From assembly GCF_937123735.1 (NCBI RefSeq), contig NZ_CAKZKL010000039.1, forward strand, positions 1 through 64,000: a DNA stretch of 64,000 nt. The letters are read 5' to 3'. A program made the position numbers and the translations under genes. Of this stretch, positions 39,316 through 48,511 are shown in pieces. The notes beneath the pieces were generated by a model that saw only the letters and a list, made by a program, of their open reading frames with translations, made no database searches and was not told where the DNA came from. Numbering within the stretch: position 1 is the first letter of the stretch; every line of letters begins with the position of its first letter. The stretch comes from an uncultured Lentibacter sp. (lineage in GTDB: Bacteria; Pseudomonadota; Alphaproteobacteria; Rhodobacterales; Rhodobacteraceae).

Positions 39316-41142
39316 TCACAAAGTCTCACCGGCGCGTTCGGCCTTGTCTTCAAGCGTTAACCATTCCTCTTCGGCGGCGGCCAAGGCGTCTTGGCGCTGC
39401 ACCAAGGCCTCGGTGGCTTTCTTGAATTTGACCGGCTCTTTGGTGAAAAGGTCAGGCTGCGCAAGAAGCGTTTCCAGCTTGCCAATCTCGGCCTCAAGCC
39501 GGGCAATTACGCCGGGCAATTCCTTCAGCCTGTGGATTTGCGTAAAACTCATTTTGGGGCTGGGCTTGGGCTTGGCTTTCTTGGGCTTTGCCTTGGAAGT
39601 CTTTGAAATATCTTGCTTATCCCAGTCGTCACTCTCAGGGCGCTGTGCCTGATAGTCGCTCCAGCCGCCAGCATAGACCGTCGCCTTACCGTCGCCTTCC
39701 ATCGCCACGGTAAGGTTGGCCACCCTGTCCAGAAAGTCGCGGTCGTGGCTGACCAGCAGCACGGTGCCGTCGTAATCGTCCAGAAGCTCTTGCAGCAAAT
39801 CAAGCGATTCCACGTCCAAATCGTTGGTCGGTTCGTCCAGCACAAGCAGATTGCTCTCGCGTGCCATCAGCTTGGCCAGCAAGAGCCGCGCCTTCTCGCC
39901 GCCCGAAAGCGCCTTCACAGGCCCTCGCGCCTGCCCCTCGTCAAACAGAAATTCTTTAAGGTATCCAACAACATGGCGCGGCATTCCGCGCACCATGATC
40001 TGGTCGGCCTTGCCCGAAACCCGCATGTCAGGGTCGCCCGTGAGGCTGTCCCAGAGGCTCATTTCAGGGTCGAGCTGCGCGCGCGCCTGATCAAAGATCG
40101 CCGGAGCCAGATTGGTCCCGAGTTTTACCGTCCCCGAATCAGGTTTTTCCTGCTTCATCAGCAGCTTGATGGCCGTTGTCTTGCCCACACCGTTCGGCCC
40201 GACAAAAGCAATCCGGTCGCCACGCTGCACGGTGAGGTCAAACTCTGTTAAGATCTGCTTGCCATCATAGGCTTTGGACAGCCCCGTGGCCTCGATCACC
40301 TTTTTCCCCGACGCCACCCCACTCGCCAGCGCCATGCTTGCTGTTCCTTGGCGCCTGATCTGGCCTGCGCGTTCGGCGCGCAGCTCGGCAAGGGCGCGTA
40401 CACGGCCCTGATTGCGCTTGCGCCGCGCACTGATCCCTTCCACAGCCCAACGGGCCTCGGATTTGATCTTGCGGTCCAGTTTGTGGCGCGCTTGGTCCTC
40501 TTCGTCCCAAAGCTTGTCGCGCCAGGCTTCAAAATGCTCGAAACCCTGCTCATTACGGCGGCATTTCCCCCTGTCAATCCAGAGGGTTGCGCGGGTGAGC
40601 TCACGCAAAAATGCGCGGTCGTGGCTGATCAGAACAAAGCCCGTGCGCGTGGATTTCAGCTCGCTTTCCAGCCAGCGGATCGCTTCGATATCAAGGTGGT
40701 TTGTGGGCTCGTCCAACAACATCAGCTCGGGGGCCTCGGCCATGAGCTTGGCCAAAGCCGCGCGCCGCCTTTCCCCGCCACTGGCGGTTTCCACAGGGCG
40801 CTCAGGGTCAAATTTCAGCCCCTCCCCAGCCCGCTCCACACGGTAAAGCTCGCCCGGCTCAAGCCCGCTTGAGGCATAGTCTCCAAGCGTTGAAAACCCC
40901 GACATATCAGGGTCTTGCTCCATATACCCTACGCGCACTCCCGGCCCGGAAACCACCTCGCCACGGTCCGGCTCCACCAGCCCGGCCATGACCTTCATCA
41001 AGGTGGATTTCCCCGAGCCATTGCGCCCCACAAGCGCCACCCTGTCTCCGGGTTGCACTGTGGCCGAAAGGCCCTCGAAAACGGGGTTTCCACCAAATGT
41101 CAGAGCGACATCATTGAGCTGTAAGAGGGGTGCGCGTGCCAT
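39316..41142 (-). CDS. uup: ABC-F ATPase, Uup-type
   Basis: A 608-aa duplicated ABC-F protein. Walker A motifs are GRNGSGKST and GPNGVGKTT; signatures are TASGGERRRAALAKLM and LSGGEKARLLLAKLM; both have LLDEPTNHLD/VLDEPTNDLD. A C-terminal coiled coil follows (about residues 520-605). ABC-F proteins act on ribosomes or DNA repair rather than transport; Uup is best known for limiting precise transposon excision. I place the start at 41142 (MARAPLLQL). Confidence 0.94.
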   Translation of the reverse strand: MARAPLLQLNDVALTFGGNPVFEGLSATVQPGDRVALVGRNGSGKSTLMKVMAGLVEPDRGEVVSGPGVRVGYMEQDPDMSGFSTLGDYASSGLEPGELYRVERAGEGLKFDPERPVETASGGERRRAALAKLMAEAPELMLLDEPTNHLDIEAIRWLESELKSTRTGFVLISHDRAFLRELTRATLWIDRGKCRRNEQGFEHFEAWRDKLWDEEDQARHKLDRKIKSEARWAVEGISARRKRNQGRVRALAELRAERAGQIRRQGTASMALASGVASGKKVIEATGLSKAYDGKQILTEFDLTVQRGDRIAFVGPNGVGKTTAIKLLMKQEKPDSGTVKLGTNLAPAIFDQARAQLDPEMSLWDSLTGDPDMRVSGKADQIMVRGMPRHVVGYLKEFLFDEGQARGPVKALSGGEKARLLLAKLMARESNLLVLDEPTNDLDVESLDLLQELLDDYDGTVLLVSHDRDFLDRVANLTVAMEGDGKATVYAGGWSDYQAQRPESDDWDKQDISKTSKAKPKKAKPKPSPKMSFTQIHRLKELPGVIARLEAEIGKLETLLAQPDLFTKEPVKFKKATEALVQRQDALAAAEEEWLTLEDKAERAGETL

Positions 41143-41184
41143 GGGCAGAGCGCTATCCGCAGAGCCCTCTGGCGTCAAGCACTG

Positions 41185-41913
41185 TTAGGCCGCAAGGCTG
41201 CGCAACAGCCGCTGGCGCGCCGGCGGAATCGCCCCAACCTCAAGCCCCGTGAACACATGCAGCGTGCCCAGATGCGCATCCACCACCGCATGGTCACTCA
41301 CCCAGCCGCCCATGGCCAGATAGCTGCGCAGCAAGGGCGGCATCTGCGCCAGCGCGCGTTTCAAATCAGGCCGCACCGGCGCGCGCGCCGCAAAGCGCAC
41401 AACCCGGCGGGCCTTCACACCCGGCTGCCAGGGCGGCGGCGCAAGGTGACGTGCGCGCAGCAGTGCAAAACTGTCCTGATAAGGCTCAGGTGTTACCCCG
41501 GCAAAAGAGACGCACCCAAAGAGCATTTTAACTGCGTTTTCATCAACATAACGGGTCAAGGCCGCCCAAGCGATGCGCAGCACATCCGGGTCCCGCAGCG
41601 CCGGGTCCACACAGAAGCGGCCCAGCTCCAGCAGCGGGCCGTCAAACCCCGCCAGCGCCTCCAGCGCATAAAACTGCGCCGCATAGCTCTTTGTGATGTC
41701 GGCGCTTTGGGCCAGCAGCTGCAACCGAAAACAGCCCAGAAGCCGGCCGCCGAAATCTTCGAGTAAAATCTGGCTGCACTGGGCGTCAAAGGGGTCGCTG
41801 TCTTGCCCTTCGGTGCCAAAAAAAGCTTTGTGGCGCAGGCCGCGGGCGGCCCGCACATCAGCCGCATCCACCGCCACTCTGACGCGATACCCCCCTTTTT
41901 CAAAGGTCTGCAT
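41185..41913 (-). CDS. OlsB-like N-acyltransferase, second paralogue
   Basis: A 242-aa protein with the same architecture as the OlsB protein at 28611: LRHKAFFG, LLELGRFCVDPALRDPDVLRIAWAALT, LFGCVSFAG, then MPPLLRSYLAMGGWVSDHAVVDAHLGTLHVF. The start at 41913 (MQTFEKGGY) is preceded by GAGGGG; an upstream GTG at 41940 is weaker. In Ruegeria pomeroyi an OlsB homologue called GlsB makes glutamine lipid. This gene is a good candidate, but the sequence alone cannot tell the amino acid. Confidence 0.82.
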   Translation of the reverse strand: MQTFEKGGYRVRVAVDAADVRAARGLRHKAFFGTEGQDSDPFDAQCSQILLEDFGGRLLGCFRLQLLAQSADITKSYAAQFYALEALAGFDGPLLELGRFCVDPALRDPDVLRIAWAALTRYVDENAVKMLFGCVSFAGVTPEPYQDSFALLRARHLAPPPWQPGVKARRVVRFAARAPVRPDLKRALAQMPPLLRSYLAMGGWVSDHAVVDAHLGTLHVFTGLEVGAIPPARQRLLRSLAA

Positions 41914-41996
41914 CCCAACACCCCTCGCCGCCTCAAACACACCACGCGCCGGGCAAGCCTAGCACAGTTCCTCAGCGGCGCGAGGGGGTATTTGCC

Positions 41997-42458
41997 TCAG
42001 AAGCCCTCGGGCGAGAAGCGGCCAATATTGCCCAGCAGCTGGCGCAAGAAGGTGTTGTTTGTCACGCTTGATTCGGTCACACGCCGCGACAGGGTGACAA
42101 TCTGGCCATCCTGAAGCGAGAAGCGCTCGACATTCTGCACAAGCCCCGCATCTGTAAAGCTGATGGCCAGCACCTCGCGCTCTATTTCCTTGGGCCGCAA
42201 CGCCCCGAAATAGCGCATCTTGCTTTTGACATAGTAATAACTGTTGTCATCCAACACCCCCGAAACCGACGGCGCGCCAAGGCTTTCAGACAGGCTCTCG
42301 CGGGAATCAACGCCCACAACAATCTCCGCCAGCGCGCTGTCACTGGGGATATAGCCAAAGTCGCGGTGGCTGGCCGCACAGCCGCTCAGCCCCATGAAAA
42401 CAACCGCCATCAGCGCATAAAGCTGGCTCTGTCGAAAAACTGCGTGACTCGGTTTCAT
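41997..42458 (-). CDS. bamE: Outer-membrane assembly lipoprotein BamE
   Basis: A 153-aa lipoprotein with the lipobox LSGCAAS, followed by a BamE/SmpA domain (SRESLSESLGAPSVSGVLDDNSYYYVKSKM and KEIEREVLAISF). BamE assists BamA in inserting outer-membrane beta-barrels. The start at 42458 (MKPSHAVFR) has AGGGGCAGAG upstream; longer forms do not look coding. It is divergent from yceD. Confidence 0.88.
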   Translation of the reverse strand: MKPSHAVFRQSQLYALMAVVFMGLSGCAASHRDFGYIPSDSALAEIVVGVDSRESLSESLGAPSVSGVLDDNSYYYVKSKMRYFGALRPKEIEREVLAISFTDAGLVQNVERFSLQDGQIVTLSRRVTESSVTNNTFLRQLLGNIGRFSPEGF

Positions 42459-42535
42459 CTCTGCCCCTTGTGTCGGCTGACCTGGCCTCTTATCCCGATT
42501 ACTAAGGATATGCCTCTGATTCAAGGAGCCAAGCA

Positions 42536-43099
42536 GTGGCCGAAGACTTTCAAGATGTCGCGATGATCGCCGTTTCGCGGCTGAGCGCAAACCAGAGCTA
42601 CAGCTTTCAGCTGCGCCCGGATGCCGCGCTGCGCGCAGAGATCGCCGCCGATCTCGGGCTGATCAGCCTCAAGAAAGCCCGCCTCGTTGGCACCATTGCG
42701 CCACATGGCGCCGATGACTGGCTGCTGCGCGCAGCGCTCGGGGCCAGTGTTCAGCAGCCCTGTGTGATCAGCCTTGAGCCGGTGGGCGCCAGAGTGGAAG
42801 AACCTGTTGAACGCCTGTTCCTGCGCGAGATGCCCGAATTCTGCGATCTGGAAGACGATGCCGAAATAGAAATGCCCGAAGATGAGCGCGCCGAGCCGCT
42901 GGGCAGCCACATCAACCTTGTGGATGTGTTTCGCGAAGCGCTGGCGCTGGCCATCCCGTCTTATCCGCGCGCAGAGGGGGTGGCCCTTCAGGGGGCTGTC
43001 TTCACGGAGGCCGGCAAAACCGCGCTCACCGATGAAGATAGCAAGCCCTTTGCGGGGTTGGCCGCGCTCAAGGCCAAGCTGCAAACGCCGGAGGAGTAA
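42536..43099 (+). CDS. YceD-type DUF177 protein
   Basis: A 187-aa YceD/DUF177 protein, the usual partner upstream of rpmF. A GTG start at 42536 has AAGGAGCC upstream. The core LGLISLKKARLVGTIAPHGADDWLLRA and IDVD-like acidic segments fit the family. YceD has been linked to 23S rRNA accumulation and RNase E binding in other bacteria. Role here is inferred from the operon. Confidence 0.85.
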   Translation: MAEDFQDVAMIAVSRLSANQSYSFQLRPDAALRAEIAADLGLISLKKARLVGTIAPHGADDWLLRAALGASVQQPCVISLEPVGARVEEPVERLFLREMPEFCDLEDDAEIEMPEDERAEPLGSHINLVDVFREALALAIPSYPRAEGVALQGAVFTEAGKTALTDEDSKPFAGLAALKAKLQTPEE

Positions 43100-43125
43100 A
43101 AGCCGTTTGCGGGCAAAATTCGCTC

Positions 43126-43153
43126 TTGCAACTTGATTGATTCCGGCTATTTT
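43126..43153 (+). promoter_or_regulatory. Possible promoter for rpmF
   Basis: TTGCAA (43126-43131), a 16-base spacer and TATTTT (43148-43153). The -10 is a weak match. It would give rpmF-plsX-fabH a start independent of yceD and a leader of about 120 bases. Confidence 0.35.
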
Positions 43154-43226
43154 CGCGCGCTCTTACGAATTTAGGGTTGGACAGGCTCATGGCTTTTGCA
43201 TATGAGCAGACAGAACCCGAACACGC

Positions 43227-43263
43227 AGGGCTTCGCCCTTCTGAAACTGGGCTTTTTTGCCCC
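43227..43263 (+). promoter_or_regulatory. Double-hairpin leader before rpmF
   Basis: AGGGC-TTC-GCCCT (43227-43239) is followed by GGGC, six T, GCCC (43249-43262). The first stem plus the T run resembles a weak terminator or attenuator in the rpmF leader. A 25-codon frame with ATG at 43189 ends inside it. Regulation is only a possibility. Confidence 0.4.
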
Positions 43264-43283
43264 TAGATAATTGAGGTTGTGAC

Positions 43284-43490
43284 ATGGCTGTCCAACAGAA
43301 CAAAGTCTCCAAATCGCGTCGCAACAACCGTCGCGCCCATGATAGCCTCACGGCTGCAAACCCCAACGAATGCCCAAACTGCGGTGAGCTCAAGCGCCCA
43401 CACCATGTGTGCCCTGATTGCGGCCACTACGCAGACCGCGAAGTGATTGCTGTCGCGGATGAAGTCGAGATCGACGAAGACGCGGCCTAA
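43284..43490 (+). CDS. rpmF: 50S ribosomal protein L32
   Basis: A 68-aa L32. The zinc-binding CPNC and CPDC pairs are intact, and the start [17 protein letters not shown] is typical. GAGG precedes the ATG. It lies in the usual YceD-L32-PlsX-FabH order. Confidence 0.98.
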   Translation: MAVQQNKVSKSRRNNRRAHDSLTAANPNECPNCGELKRPHHVCPDCGHYADREVIAVADEVEIDEDAA

Positions 43491-43504
43491 GCCGGGACTT
43501 ACGC

Positions 43505-44641
43505 ATGAGCCCGACACAAACGCCCACGCCTGCTTCAGAGACGCCGCAGGCACAGCGTGTTGTGATTTCGGTTGATGCCATGGGAAGTGACAAAGGGCCA
43601 GCGGCAATCGTCGCTGGCTGTTCGCGTGCGGCCAAGGCCGATGCGAGCATCTTCTTTTTGCTCCACGGCCAGCAGCGCGCGCTGGAAACGCTCGTGGCAG
43701 CCAAGAAACACTTGCAAGGCCGTTGCCAGATCATTGATGCCCCCGGGGTTGTCTCGATGGAAGACAAGCCTGCACAAGTCATGCGCACGGGCAAACAAAC
43801 CTCGATGTGGTCTGCTCTGGAAAGCGTGCGCAAGGGCGAAGCGACCGTCTGTGTCTCTTGTGGAAACACCGGCGCGTTGATGGCGCTTTCGGTGATCCGG
43901 CTGCGCAAAATTCCCGGGGTCTACCGCCCGGCCATTGCGGTGCTCTGGCCCTCGCGCAACCCGCAGGGCTTCAATGTCATGCTTGATGCGGGCGCAGATA
44001 TTCGCGCCGATGAGCGCGACCTGTTGCAATATGCGCTGATGGGCGCCTCCTATGCCCGCAACGGGCTTGATATTGCCCGCCCCCGCGTGGGTCTGCTCAA
44101 TGTGGGCACCGAAGAGTTCAAGGGCCGCGCCGAGATCCAGGCCGCCAACGACCTGATCGCCGAGAATGCCGCGACAGCGCGGTTTGACTATGTGGGCTTT
44201 GTGGAAGGCAGCGATCTTCCGGGCAAACGCTGTGATGTGATCGTCACCGATGGCTTTACCGGCAATATCGCCCTCAAGACAGGCGAAGGCACCGCCAGCC
44301 TGATCCGCGATTTCTTGCGCGAAGCGTTCAATTACACACCTCTGTCGCGTCTCGCGGCGCTGCTGGCCTATACCTCTCTCAAACGCCTGAGCGCGCGGAT
44401 TGATCCGCGGCGTGTCAATGGCGGGGTCTTTCTGGGTCTCAACGGAACCGTGGTCAAATCTCATGGCTCCGCTGATGCCACCGGCGTCAGTGCTGCCATC
44501 AAGCTGGCGGTTCAGCTTGCCCAGAGCGGCTTCAACCAGAAGCTCGCCGCGCGCATTTCGGCCGCAACCATGCTGGCGTCCGACACGGGCGAGACCGAAA
44601 CCGAGCAAGGCGACAGCGCCGCACAGGAGGCAGGCGCATGA
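43505..44641 (+). CDS. plsX: Phosphate acyltransferase PlsX
   Basis: A 378-aa PlsX, which makes acyl-phosphate from acyl-ACP for phospholipid synthesis. The signature VVISVDAMGSDKGP lies near the start, followed by SCGNTGALMALS, VGLLNVGTEEFKG and FVEGSDLPGKRCDVIVTDGFTGN. The length is slightly above average because of an N-terminal extension and an acidic tail. Its stop overlaps the fabH start by 4 bases. Confidence 0.97.
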   Translation: MSPTQTPTPASETPQAQRVVISVDAMGSDKGPAAIVAGCSRAAKADASIFFLLHGQQRALETLVAAKKHLQGRCQIIDAPGVVSMEDKPAQVMRTGKQTSMWSALESVRKGEATVCVSCGNTGALMALSVIRLRKIPGVYRPAIAVLWPSRNPQGFNVMLDAGADIRADERDLLQYALMGASYARNGLDIARPRVGLLNVGTEEFKGRAEIQAANDLIAENAATARFDYVGFVEGSDLPGKRCDVIVTDGFTGNIALKTGEGTASLIRDFLREAFNYTPLSRLAALLAYTSLKRLSARIDPRRVNGGVFLGLNGTVVKSHGSADATGVSAAIKLAVQLAQSGFNQKLAARISAATMLASDTGETETEQGDSAAQEAGA

Positions 44642-45612
44642 CAAGTCGCAGCGTGGTGATCGGCTATGGCCATTATCTGCCCGAGCAGATTGTGGAAAAC
44701 GCCGCCTTTGAAAAGACAATCGACACCAGCGATGAATGGATTCGCACCCGATCGGGCATTGAGCGGCGCCATTTTGCCGCCAAAGGGCAACATACCTCCG
44801 ATCTGGCGGCCGAGGCGGCCACAGCCGCGCTCGCCAATGCAGGACTTAGCGCCAACGATCTGGACGCCATCATCGTTGCCACCTCCACACCCGATCTCAC
44901 CTTCCCCTCGGTCGCCACCATGGTGCAGCAGAAAATCGGCATGGAGCGGGGCTTTGGCTTTGATGTTCAAGCCGTCTGCGCGGGATTCGTTTTTGCACTT
45001 TCCACCGCCAACGGGCTTATCCTCTCCGGTCAGGCCCGGCGTGTGCTGGTCATCGGGGCAGAAACCTTCAGCCGCATCATGGACTGGAGCGACCGCAGCA
45101 CCTCGGTTCTGTTTGGCGATGGGGCCGGTGCGCTGATCCTTGAGGCCCAAACAGGCAGTGGCACCACAGATGATCGGGGCATCCTGGCCTGTGATCTCAA
45201 TTCAGACGGGCGTTACAAAGACATGCTCTATGTCGATGGCGGCGTCTCCAGCACCGGAACGTCGGGCAAATTGCGGATGCAAGGCAATGCGCTGTTCCGC
45301 CAGGCGGTTGAAAAACTGGCCGCCACCGCCGAGGCCGCCCTTGAGAAGGCCGGTCTGGGCCATGCCGATGTCGATTGGATCGTGCCGCATCAAGCCAATA
45401 TCCGCATCATTCAGGGGACTGCCAAAAAACTGAATGTGCCCATGGAGCGGGTTGTGCTGACCGTGCAAGACCATGGCAACACCTCGGCGGCGTCGATTCC
45501 GCTCGCGCTGTCTGTTGGTGCAAGCTCGGGGCGGATCAAACCGGGCGATCTGGTGCTGACCGAAGCGATTGGTGGCGGCCTTGCCTGGGGCGCTGTGGCG
45601 CTGCGCTGGTAA
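44638..45612 (+). CDS. fabH: Beta-ketoacyl-ACP synthase III (FabH)
   Basis: A 324-aa KAS III that starts fatty-acid chains from acetyl-CoA and malonyl-ACP. The catalytic triad is visible: Cys in DVQAVCAGF, His in IVPHQANIRI, Asn in DHGNTSAAS. It overlaps plsX and precedes ihfA by a 184-base gap. Confidence 0.97.
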   Translation: MTSRSVVIGYGHYLPEQIVENAAFEKTIDTSDEWIRTRSGIERRHFAAKGQHTSDLAAEAATAALANAGLSANDLDAIIVATSTPDLTFPSVATMVQQKIGMERGFGFDVQAVCAGFVFALSTANGLILSGQARRVLVIGAETFSRIMDWSDRSTSVLFGDGAGALILEAQTGSGTTDDRGILACDLNSDGRYKDMLYVDGGVSSTGTSGKLRMQGNALFRQAVEKLAATAEAALEKAGLGHADVDWIVPHQANIRIIQGTAKKLNVPMERVVLTVQDHGNTSAASIPLALSVGASSGRIKPGDLVLTEAIGGGLAWGAVALRW

Positions 45613-45796
45613 GAAAAGGCCGGTTGGCCCGGCCCCAGGGCCCGCCAGCGGCGGATCTGCCCAAAAATACGCCCACAAAGACACAGGAATGCCGCCGGAA
45701 AGCAACAGTGCAAGTCATTGATATTGACGCGCTCTCTCACTCAAGCCTATTCTGGCACGAAAGAGGGATGACGAAATTCCCTCATAGGGGGACTTT

Positions 45797-46099
45797 ATGA
45801 CTGAAAAAACACTTACACGCATGGATCTGAGCGAAGCCGTTTTTCGCGAGGTTGGCCTGTCGCGCAATGACAGCGCCGAATTGGTGGAAAGCGTGCTCCA
45901 GGAAGTTTCTGACGCGCTCGTGAACGGCGAGCAGGTCAAGATCTCGTCCTTTGGCACCTTCTCGGTGCGCCAAAAGACGGCGCGTGTGGGGCGCAACCCA
46001 AAAACAGGCGAAGAAGTGCCCATCAACCCGCGCCGCGTGCTCACTTTCCGCCCGTCGCATCTGATGAAAGACAGAGTCGCCGCAGGCAACAAAGGCTAG
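45797..46099 (+). CDS. ihfA: Integration host factor alpha
   Basis: A 100-aa DNA-bending protein. The beta-arm region [18 protein letters not shown] with the intercalating proline context, and the flank SSFGTFSV, identify IHF/HU; the chain is the alpha type by start [22 protein letters not shown] before ATG is a strong ribosome site. IHF partners in replication, recombination and regulation. Confidence 0.94.
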   Translation: MTEKTLTRMDLSEAVFREVGLSRNDSAELVESVLQEVSDALVNGEQVKISSFGTFSVRQKTARVGRNPKTGEEVPINPRRVLTFRPSHLMKDRVAAGNKG

Positions 46100-46112
46100 G
46101 AGCGACAGGGAT

Positions 46113-46802
46113 ATGGCCAAATCTGCCGACGCCTTTCGAACCATCAGCGAAGTGGCTGACTGGCTTGGCCTGCCCAGCCATGTTCTGCGCTTTTGGGAAA
46201 GCAAGTTCAGTCAGGTCAAACCCGTCAAACGCGCCGGTGGGCGGCGCTACTATCGCCCCAATGACATGCTTCTGCTGGGGGGAATCAAGAAACTTCTGCA
46301 CGAAGATGGCATGACCATCAAAGGCGCACAAAAAATGCTGCGCGAAAGCGGTGTCAAAGCCGTGGCCGACCTTTCCCAACCGCTGGATGCCGAGCTCGAT
46401 GCCGAGTTGAGCGAAGAGCTTGAGACCTCCGCCGAGCCCACCCAACTTTCGTCCGAGGCGGATGCGGCGCCAGAGGCTCCTTATGTGGAGGCGCCCGCAG
46501 AAGCCCCCAAAGCTTCGGAGGTGATTGCCTTCACCCCACAAGCGGCCGCGACAGACCCTGCCGACCCGCAAAGCGAGCTCCCCTTATCCGCGCCGACGGC
46601 CGAACAAGCGCACATACCCTCAGCCGGCGCAGAAAACAGCGCACTCCCCTCACCGGATTTGCCAAAAGACCCCGGCGATCAAGACCCCGACGTGGATGCC
46701 GGCGTGCTCAGCCGCCTCGCCGCCTTCCGTGCGCCCATGAGCGCGCAGATGCGCAGCCGGCTTGAAGAAATCCGCACCGAGCTGAGGGCGCGAGGCGGCT
46801 AA
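46113..46802 (+). CDS. MerR-family regulator
   Basis: A 229-aa protein with an N-terminal MerR winged helix (about residues 8-75: [20 protein letters not shown], then [19 protein letters not shown]). A long acidic, proline/alanine-rich linker leads to a C-terminal arginine-rich helix. No effector-binding domain is recognised. It directly follows ihfA, an arrangement common in alphaproteobacteria, so they may share a transcript. Confidence 0.88.
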   Translation: MAKSADAFRTISEVADWLGLPSHVLRFWESKFSQVKPVKRAGGRRYYRPNDMLLLGGIKKLLHEDGMTIKGAQKMLRESGVKAVADLSQPLDAELDAELSEELETSAEPTQLSSEADAAPEAPYVEAPAEAPKASEVIAFTPQAAATDPADPQSELPLSAPTAEQAHIPSAGAENSALPSPDLPKDPGDQDPDVDAGVLSRLAAFRAPMSAQMRSRLEEIRTELRARGG

Positions 46803-46930
46803 GGCCCACCTTTGAGGCGCCTGCCTGCTTGCGGCCATAGCCTGCCCTGACACCGCGTGACGGTTCCTTGAAAAACCGGCCCGATTTGCCCTTGCCCTCC
46901 TGTGCAAATACGCTATGAAGCTGCCTAAGT

Positions 46931-47007
46931 CGGGCTATAGCGCAGCCTGGTAGCGCGTCCGTCTGGGGGACGGAAGGTCGCAGGTTCGAGTCCTGCTAGC
47001 CCGACCA
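46931..47007 (+). tRNA. tRNA-Pro(GGG)
   Basis: Acceptor CGGGCTA pairs with TAGCCCG and a CCA end is encoded. D-loop AGCCTGGTA, anticodon stem TCCGT/ACGGA with loop CTGGGGG (anticodon GGG), and T-arm GGTTCGAGTCC are normal. Length 77 nt. tRNA genes are common island insertion sites, but no integrase follows. Confidence 0.96.
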
Positions 47008-47237
47008 TTACCACCCTTCCCCAGCCCCATTGAGCCTACCACACCCTGCAGCAGACGTTTTTGAAACGGACGGTGCTCGGCGCATCGCGGCACCAGCCCC
47101 CCGGAGAAATGTCAAAAGTGAAGGCCGAGATTGGCATTTGTGAAAAGCAATGCTGCGCGCAGATTGGGCGTTTTTTGCCTGCCCCCGGGCACGAAACTTG
47201 TTACAACAGCCCAAATTGCCCGTGAAAGGACAGAGAG

Positions 47238-48314
47238 ATGACAGGCGTTCTGGCCAGCCAACAGCTACTTGAGATGACCCAAGCGGGGATGATCCATGCT
47301 GCGCAGCCCTATGTGGAGGGGCAGGTCCAGCCCGCCAGCCTTGATCTGCGCCTGGGCGCGCGGGCCTGGCGGGTGCGTGCGTCCTTTCTCGCTGGTGCGG
47401 GCCGCACAGTGGCCGAGCGGCTTTCAGAATTTGAAATGCACCAGATAGACCTCACCCAAGGCGCCGTTCTGGAAAAGGGCTGCGTCTATGTGGTCGAGCT
47501 GCAAGAGCGCCTTGCGCTGCCCCAAACCATCCAGGCCGTGGCCAATGCCAAAAGCTCCACCGGCCGCCTTGATCTGCTCACCCGCACCATCACCGACGGG
47601 GGCGAGGAGTTTGACCGCGTGCCAGCCGGCTACAACGGCCCGCTTTACGCCGAGATCTGCCCGCGCTCCTTCTCGGTGCTCGTGCGCCCCGGGATGCGCC
47701 TCAACCAGATCCGCTTTCGCGATGGTCAGGCCGTGCTCTCTGATGACGCCCTGCGCGCGCTGCACGCCGAAATCCCGCTGGTCGATGGCGCCACGCCGCT
47801 GATCGACGAGGGCCTCGGCTTCTCGGTCGATCTACGCCCGGCCGGCAGCACCCTTGTGGGCTATCGCGCCAAACCACACACCGGCGTGATTGACCTGGAC
47901 AAGCTGAACCACTACGCGCCCGAAGATTTCTGGGAAGAAGTGCGCAGCAAAAATGGGCAAATTATCCTCGATCCGGGCGCATTCTATATCCTCGTGAGCA
48001 ATGAAGCCGTCTGCATCCCGCCGGATTATGCCGCCGAAATGGCCCCCTATCTGGCCATGGTCGGCGAGTTCCGGGTGCATTATGCGGGCTTCTTTGATCC
48101 GGGCTTTGGCTATGCTCCCGCAGGTGGGGCCGGCTCGCGCGGGGTGCTGGAAGTGCGCTGCCATGAAAGCCCCTTTGTTCTGGAACATGGCCAGATCGTG
48201 GGGCGGCTTGTCTATGAAAAAATGGCGCAGACTCCCGCCGAGCTCTATGGTGCGCGGATCGCTTCAAACTATCAAGGCCAGGGCCTCAAGCTCTCAAAAC
48301 ACTTCAAAAGTTAA
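47238..48314 (+). CDS. dcd: Double-length dCTP deaminase
   Basis: A 358-aa protein with the Dcd-type core AVANAKSSTGRLDLLTR and RVPAGYNGPLYAEICPRSFSVLVRPGMRLNQIRF, the beta-barrel that deaminates dCTP to dUTP. Ordinary Dcd is about 190 aa; this one has a second, related half (from about residue 190, with GVLEVRCHESPFVLEHGQ) likely arising by duplication. Only one half may be catalytic. It stands between tRNA-Pro and the small basic protein gene. Confidence 0.83.
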   Translation: MTGVLASQQLLEMTQAGMIHAAQPYVEGQVQPASLDLRLGARAWRVRASFLAGAGRTVAERLSEFEMHQIDLTQGAVLEKGCVYVVELQERLALPQTIQAVANAKSSTGRLDLLTRTITDGGEEFDRVPAGYNGPLYAEICPRSFSVLVRPGMRLNQIRFRDGQAVLSDDALRALHAEIPLVDGATPLIDEGLGFSVDLRPAGSTLVGYRAKPHTGVIDLDKLNHYAPEDFWEEVRSKNGQIILDPGAFYILVSNEAVCIPPDYAAEMAPYLAMVGEFRVHYAGFFDPGFGYAPAGGAGSRGVLEVRCHESPFVLEHGQIVGRLVYEKMAQTPAELYGARIASNYQGQGLKLSKHFKS

Positions 48315-48454
48315 AAACGCGCACCGCGCCGCGCCATGCGCGCAGCCTTGGTCAGGCCCTTGGTGGCGCTTGCGCTGCCCTTTTTGTTGGCGCGCTGCAT
48401 GGCCTTGCGCATCACGAGCCGCAACAGCATGTTGATCAGCCTGTTGGCGTTCAT
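48311..48454 (-). CDS. 47-aa basic protein
   Basis: A short frame reading MNANRLINMLLRLVMRKAMQ at the start, then RANKKGSASATKGLTKAARM, ending in RRGARF. It is strongly basic with an amphipathic helix at residues 3-20. GAGGAGACTGACC precedes ATG at good spacing. It overlaps the dcd stop by 4 bases on the opposite strand. No known family is recognised. Confidence 0.6.
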   Translation of the reverse strand: MNANRLINMLLRLVMRKAMQRANKKGSASATKGLTKAARMARRGARF

Positions 48455-48511
48455 GGTCAGTCTCCTCTGGCTGCGGAGAGGTTAACCGCACATTGTGCAG
48501 AAAATAAGGCG

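Noticed and set aside
45618..45634. GGCCGG-TTGGC-CCGGCC hairpin after fabH as terminator
   Set aside because: No T run follows, so intrinsic termination is not supported.
46931..48500. Genomic island at tRNA-Pro
   Set aside because: No integrase, direct repeat of the tRNA end or foreign composition was seen downstream; the neighbouring genes are core.
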